DNA from: Gracilaria domingensis
Lineage: Eukaryota > Rhodophyta > Florideophyceae > Gracilariales > Gracilariaceae
DNA: 31,450 nt
Reading direction: 5' to 3'
Assembly: GCA_022539475.1 (NCBI GenBank)
Contig: VCMS01000436.1
Span: forward strand, 1-31,450
The notes under the pieces are model-generated. The model saw only the letters and a list, made by a program, of their open reading frames with translations, did not search any database and was not told the origin of the DNA. Each line of letters starts with the position of its first letter. Position 1 is the stretch's first letter. Below are positions 25,821-31,450 of this stretch, piece after piece. The position numbers and the translations under genes are program-made.

Positions 25821-27903
25821 ATGGTGTCTAGCAAGCGCTCGAGCCCTACGAAGTCTCGCTCCGTTGGCTCTGGCTTGCCCCCGCGTCTGCGGTCTGTTCC
25901 TGAACCCCTACAGGGTGATGGAAAGAAACCCGGAAACCGGAAACAGCCTGTCAAGTCGTCTGACGCCCCAGTGGCTGGGCCCTCATCTGCTCCTTTGGAG
26001 GGTCTTATACCCGCTGTCGCGGCGAAGGATGCGCTCGTAAACGAGTTGGAGACTCAAGTTCGTGTGCTTGAGGCTCAGACTGCTGTCATGAGGAGTTCTC
26101 ATGAAGCACTCGTTTCCGAGGTCGACACACTTCGTTTGAAGGTTGACGCAGCCCTCAACGGAGGTGTATCAGATGATCTACGTATTTTACGGAAGGATGT
26201 TAATGCACTCTTGGAGGTTCTTCAAGGATATCCCGGTTTCACCGAGGAGGTCGACACGAAGTTCATTCGAATTCTTGGCCGTCTTGAGACGTTAGAGGCC
26301 ACCATCCGTGAGGATGACGGCCCTGCTGCCGCCTCTGCGGGAGTGTCTCGTGGTACACGTGACCGGAAGTCCGGGAAGAGTCGCTCTAAGAAGAGGAATG
26401 TCGACGAGTATGACTCGGATTCGTCACAGTCTTCTGGTATTTCAAACCGCTCGGCGGGTTCCTTATCATCGAGCTCGTCAAGTGACGGTGAACGTCGCGC
26501 TCGTTCTACGCGTTCGCGGAGTTCTACGTCCACCTATGGTGTTTTGGTACCCGGAAACGGGGGCGAAAGCACTCAGGTTTGAGGGAACTGGAGCCGACGA
26601 ATCCCTTGTTCAAAAGGTTGTTATCTTACCGGTATTACCGTTTGGAAGATTCAAGTCTGAACCGGACGCCCCGTGGCACGGGTAAGGTGAAGGACTGCAT
26701 CAAACGCATGTCCTTAACCTTTCGCAACCAGTTGTTCACTGGGGAGGATCCCATTCTGGTGCTTGACTTTCTTTCACGCTTTGTAGCGGAAGCTGACATC
26801 CTCGGCATGAGTGAGGGGCAAGCTTATGTTGCCTTACCGTATTTTCTACGGGGACTCGCTGAAGATCAGTATAACTCTGTAAGAGGTTCATCTCGCGCCT
26901 CTGAAGGAGGGGTCACCTGCTGGCCCGAAGCAGTGCAGTATTTGTTGCGCTCGTATGCGACAAATACCTCTATCGAGGAAGCAATCACCGCGTTGCGGGA
27001 GACGAAACAACGCCCGAAGGAGTCGGAAACCGAGTACTCGGTACGCCTGAATAAGGCATTCCACCGTTGTGGCAATGTTTACTCCTCAAACGAGCGCTGT
27101 ACGCTGTTTATCAACGGATTGAATCCGGCTATTCGCACTCTGGTTGCCCAGCGACGGGAAGACCGGAAGAAGACTACCTATCTGGAGTTAGTGCAGTACG
27201 CGAAGGCGGAGGGAGACGCCTTGCGCGCACGCATCGGATACCGGGTTTCAACCAAAGCGTTGCACCTCGAAGGAGGGTCGTCATCAGCTTCACTGCTACC
27301 GCAGGACTTTTCTGGCCACGATGTGGATAACTTACATCTCGCACAGGTGGACCTGGATTCTATTCCGACTACGGAGTTGCCTTCTACTTCAGAAGCCTCG
27401 TCGAAGACGGAAGATGCGCTGCTTTACGCAGACCGTCCACGCGTTCGCGGTCCTCAAGTACCCTATTCAGGGAGTCGTTACCAGCGACCTGGTTGGGTAG
27501 ACCCGCGAACGGTGAAGTTCCAAGACCAACGGAGTTCCGGAAGACCACCCCTGATCTGTTTCACGTGTTACAACCACGGTCATGCAGCTCCGAACTGCAA
27601 CCTCTCGATGAGGGAAATGCCCACGGTTGTGGCGAATTTTGAAGCGCTGACCCCCGCCGAACAGGCGTCAGTGCCGGTAACCGCATATCTGCGTGCGAAG
27701 GCTGAGTACCCCGTAGGGTGTCTGCTGCAGAATTGGCTGCGTTACTGCACTCTGGTTCGACCCAGGTCAATGTTTCACCGGCTCAAGCCGTGGCGGCAAC
27801 CGCTGTTGCGGGTAGTTCTGTCGCTGTTCCACAGGAATCTGTGAAGATGCCTGCTGCACAGGACGCCGTTCCCGTTAGAACGGATGGAACTCAGTTAAAC
27901 TGA
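25821..27903 (+). pseudogene. gag: gag of copy 2, broken by two frameshifts
   Basis: It starts at ATG 25821 and matches Gag of copy 1 through the N-terminal coiled-coil region, a basic segment, a Ser/acidic segment, the capsid-like region and the CCHC knuckle CFTCYNHGHAAPNC (CX2CX4HX4C). The frame changes near 26540, between the Ser-rich linker and the capsid region, and again near 27710, after the knuckle. The last part ends at the TGA 27901-27903 inside the frameshift site. Conservation with copy 1 is good on both sides of each break, so the lesions are recent relative to the divergence of the subfamilies, or are sequencing errors. Confidence 0.85.
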
Positions 27904-27933
27904 GTACGGGAGTCTCCAATGGAGAGGCGCCCG
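27894..27933 (+). other. Putative -1 programmed frameshift site, copy 2
   Basis: GTTAAAC (27894-27900) lies directly before the gag TGA, in the correct phase (G TTA AAC). The heptamer G UUA AAC is the known slip site of equine arteritis virus. Six nt downstream a hairpin pairs CGGG (27907-27910) with CCCG (27930-27933), and TCTCC (27913-27917) with GGAGA (27921-27925). The position and layout are as in copy 1, although the heptamer differs. Confidence 0.78.
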
Positions 27934-30900
27934 AGTCGAGGTCTACGGCGCCCGAGGCGTCACCGCCTCGCTCCCAGGTCAAAATCCTTTCGAGGAAACA
28001 GACCGTCTTAGACGTGGACTCTACCACCATCGGTGTGTTACGTCGCCCGTGGATACGGTTCAGGAACAACCGGATCCCGGATCGAGTCATGGTAATGGCC
28101 AAGCGAAACTACAAGATATTTGCTGACCTTGGCCTATCCACCCAGTATATGGTGCGTCATCTCTCTGTCTTGGATACAGGTGCTGGCCCCAACTTCATTG
28201 TTGAGTCATTACTACCGCCGGAACTCCGTTGTCGAGTCCGCTCTGGACCCGTCATGGACGTGGCAGATGCTAACAATAACCCGTTACAAACGGCTGGAAT
28301 GGTTTCACTGATTGTCAGGATTGGTAACTGCATCGAGCAGGTAGAATTCATCGTCTGCAAGACGCTCGCTGCCCCTGTCATTCTAGGGTGTGACTTCTGC
28401 GACAGATATGTCGAAGCCATACGACCGCGTGCGCGTGAAGTGGAAATGGAAGATGGTTCGGTTGTACCGATTGTTCGTCGCTCATTACGCCGAGCGTCAG
28501 CTAAGCTGGTACCACTACCCGCTCCTCTACAGGATTCCTCACCTCCGAAGGAGTCGCCGAAGCTCCGCGTAGCGCGTGCAATTTCTATTCCGCCAGAATC
28601 CCAGGTTTGGGTTGATGTTACTGCCGCACCGCGTGGTTTGCGGGTTGTTCAACCATTGAACTCGTTATACGAGAAGTATCAGGTCGCGTTGGCGAACGGA
28701 GTTGTTCAAATCAACGGCGAAGACCCCTTTCGGGTTCTGTTGGCCAACTTTGGCAAGAAGCCCCAGTATCTGGTGAAGAACCAAGTAATTGGTTCTGTCT
28801 TACCGCACCCTACGGCGCTTATCCCTACAAAGGTGACTGCCGCCGAGATGCTCGGGCTTGCTGAAGAACGCACTGGTTTGCTTCACCCTAAGGAGGGGGA
28901 GGGAGAATCGTCGCGCTCGTCTGCGTCGGACCCGTCCCAGACGGTTGAACACACGAATGACTCGGAAGCTAGGACCGTTCCTACGAGTTATGACAAGATT
29001 GACCCTATCGAGGAGTTAGAAGAATTGAATCTCGGTCATGTACCGGTTTCACACCGTGAGAAGTTGCGCAACATGTTGCGAGAGTTTACACCAATGTGGG
29101 ATGGCTCCCTCGGAGAGGTTTCAACTACGGAACACCAGATTGACCTCCTGCCGGAGACCAAGCCGATTGCTCAGCACCCTTACAGGGCAGGCCCGAAAGC
29201 ACGGGAAGAGGAAGAGTTTCAGATCAACAAAATGCTCCGCGCTGGCGTGATAGAACCGGCTCAGTCGCCGTGGCATCTCCAGTTGTACTGGCTCCGAAAC
29301 CCGACGGGTCCTGGCGCTTTTGTATCGACTATCGTCGCTTGAACGATGTCACCGTCAAAGACGTGTACCCCATACCTCGTATGGACGAGTATATCGACTC
29401 GCTTGGCGATGCTACTGTTTTCTCCACTTTGGATGCAAACTGGGGTTACTGGCAAGTACCAGTTAGACCGGAAGACCGTGACAAGACCGCGTTTACCTGT
29501 CATTCAGGACTATACCGCTTTAAGCGTATGCCGTTCGGGTTAACGAACGCCCCCGCTACGTTTCAGCGTGCTCTGGACATTTTATTAGCTCGCTTCAAAT
29601 GGCGGAGTTGCTTGGTATACCTCGATGACATCATCGTGTTTTCCAACAGTTTGGACGATCACCTCGAACATGTTCGGGAGATAATGACCGCTTTGCGGGA
29701 TGCTGGAATTACTCTCAAATTGAGGAAGTGTGAGTTTTTCACTCACTCAGTGAAGTATCTGGGCCATGTCATACGTCCAGGACGGTTACTGATCGAGGAA
29801 GCTCGCGTGAAGTCCCTCAAAGAGGCGAAGCACCCCACTACACAGAGAGAGCTACGCCCCTTTCTAGGGCTATGCAACGTTTATAGACGGTTCATTTCTC
29901 GCTTCGCGAAGATCGCGGGACCGCTCAACGAACTCCTGAAGAAGGGACAACCGCCCAAATTGGGACCACTTACCCCCACGCAAGTGGAGGCCTTCAACTC
30001 TCTTAAAGAGGCTGTTACCACGGCACCCGTGTTAGCGTTACCAAAGAACGGGTTGCCGTACACCGTGGATACGGATTCGAGCGATTACCAAATTGGCTGC
30101 GCTCTCTTTCAGACTACACCCGAAGGGGAACGCAAACCAATTGGCTATTGGTCTCGTACACTCAACGTGCACGAGCGCAATTACTCGGTATCCGAGAAGG
30201 AGTGTCTCGCCATGGTATGGGCTTTGCAGACTCTACGACCATATCTTATGGGTGTGCACTTTACCGTCAATACGGATCATTCCGCCTTGCGTTGGTTAAT
30301 GTCAGTCACGGAGCCTTCCGGACGCTTAATGCGTTGGCGTCTTCGGCTTGCCGAGTTTGACTACGAGGTCACCTATAAGAAGGGTTGTTTAAACGCGCAA
30401 GCGGATGCTCTTTCACGTCTAGGAACTGAAGGTGAAGCTTTACCCGTCGATGACGAGGATGAAGATATCCCGTGTTTCCTCATGGAGGAGGGTGATGAAG
30501 ACTACGACATCGTGTCGGACGACATCTGTGATGATTTGCTCGTCGCAGACGGTGAAGACCCGGAATCCGGTACATTCGTCCCCATTACTCCAGAAGAGCT
30601 GGTGCGGGAACAGCAATCTGACCCGTTCTGTACGAGGATACGCTCCCAAATTAATGGTGGTGCTAACATCCCGTTCGGGGTCAACACACAAGGTTACCTC
30701 GTCAGAGTGGTTCGTTCTACCCCACAGATTGTGGTTCCTCACTCCTTACAAACAAGGGTATTGCATCTCTCGCATCACTCGCGGATGGCTTCCCATCCGG
30801 GTGCTAAGCGGTTATACACGACACTGCGTCGGGATTTCTACTGGCCCGCGTTAGCGTTGGACTGCTACACCACCGTGAAGGCGTGTACACATTGTGCTCG

Positions 30901-31450
30901 CGAGCGAGTTAAACAGCGTCGCCATGCGAAGAAACTAACACTTTTCCCCGCAAGGGCGCCGTTGGAGTTTATTGCCATCGATATACTCGGTGAGTTCTTG
31001 CGTACTTCCGAGGAAATCGGTTCTTACTCGTTATTACGGATAGATTCAGTAAGCTAGTCCGGACAGTTCCGTTGAAGTCGATTACAGCACGCAGTGTTGC
31101 AGAGGCATTCGTTCGCCATTGGGTTATGGTCTACGGTCCCCGGTCAATCTCCTCTCAGATAATGGTCCGCAGTTTACTGCACGTTTCTTCCAGGATGTCT
31201 GTCGGATACTCGACGTTGAAGAAATCGTCTTCACGACGACGTAATCATCCCCAATGCAATGGGCAAGTCGAACGGTTTAACCGGGACGTATGCTCTCGCG
31301 CGTTGCGGCTATATACTGTTGAACACCCGAAATTGGGATCTCAACACGGATACCGTGACGTATGCGCCTATAATACGCAAGTCACAGGTAACTGGTGTCT
31401 ATCGCCCTTGAGCTCCGTGCTCTCCACGGACACCACCGCCAGTTTGCGGT
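27894..31450 (+). pseudogene. pol: pol of copy 2, broken and cut by the window end
   Basis: The pol frame opens at the slip site (a GTG at 28014 corresponds to the nominal start of copy 1). The protease has DTGA near 28179. One base appears to be missing near 29272, just after the SPW motif that precedes the RT core. The rest of the RT (YLDD at 29618-29629), RNase H (DTDSSDY near 30067), the HHCC region and the start of the integrase core follow in one frame to about 31010. After that, several further shifts and stops interrupt the integrase, although recognisable pieces continue to about 31290. No chromodomain is reached. The protein can no longer be made in full from this copy. Confidence 0.88.

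Larger units (their letters stand above)
24775..31450 (+). mobile_element. Ty3/gypsy chromovirus, copy 2, decayed (right end outside window)
   Basis: The order LTR end, primer site, gag, frameshift site and pol is the same as in copy 1, on the other strand. Predicted Gag and Pol are clearly of the same family (the protease region is very similar by eye), but the LTR and leader differ widely, so the two copies belong to separate subfamilies. Frames are broken near 26540, 27710, 29272 and 31010, and further in the integrase, so this copy cannot make its own proteins. The window ends inside the integrase. Confidence 0.88.

Noticed and set aside
1..31450. CRISPR array or bacterial operon structure
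   Set aside because: No regularly spaced identical repeats are present, and the genes and mobile elements are eukaryotic.

Overview
The window looks like nuclear DNA of a photosynthetic eukaryote, most probably a red alga of the Chondrus type. This is inferred from three host genes without visible introns: a plastid PAP/fibrillin protein, an AIF-type flavoprotein and a vanadium-haloperoxidase-like protein. These sit in an island about 14 kb long between two large Ty3/gypsy LTR retrotransposons. No sequence search was possible, so the species is inference.

Left (1-10664): a Ty3/gypsy chromovirus on the minus strand. Its 5' LTR lies at 9859-10664, followed by a primer-binding site, gag (9694-7685) and pol (protease, RT, RNase H, integrase, a disordered linker of about 450 residues, and a chromodomain). 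Pol ends at 2163. Gag and pol are both intact and are linked by a putative -1 frameshift site. Beyond pol comes a spacer with a purine tract and five 13-nt hairpins, then a long open frame on the opposite strand (3-1652) that runs off the window. The left LTR is not seen, so this frame is probably an antisense accessory ORF of the element.

Middle (10665-24700): a host island of lower GC on its left side. It holds an unknown gene whose stop codon is 2 bp from the LTR, a 5'-truncated LINE with an 11-bp target-site duplication and (GA)n tail, a PAP/fibrillin gene (+), an AIF-like gene (-), and a haloperoxidase-like gene (+). The last two are divergent across a 980-bp CpG/GCGC-rich region. From 21.2 to 24.2 kb I see no convincing gene, but there are several strong palindromes and a small tandem repeat.

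Right (about 24.7 kb to the end): a second element of the same family on the plus strand. Its LTR end, primer site, gag, frameshift site and pol all match the first element in order, but it is decayed: two frameshifts in gag, one before the RT core, and several in the integrase. The two elements are transcribed outward, away from the host island.

The most notable signal is the Gag-Pol junction. Both elements keep a G-NNA-AAC heptamer abutting the gag UGA, a hairpin 6-7 nt downstream, and a conserved pol frame from that point. Other points of interest are the antisense ORF with a SUMO-interaction-like motif, the array of 13-nt hairpins, the haloperoxidase with Ser in place of the catalytic His, and the Z-DNA-prone divergent promoter.
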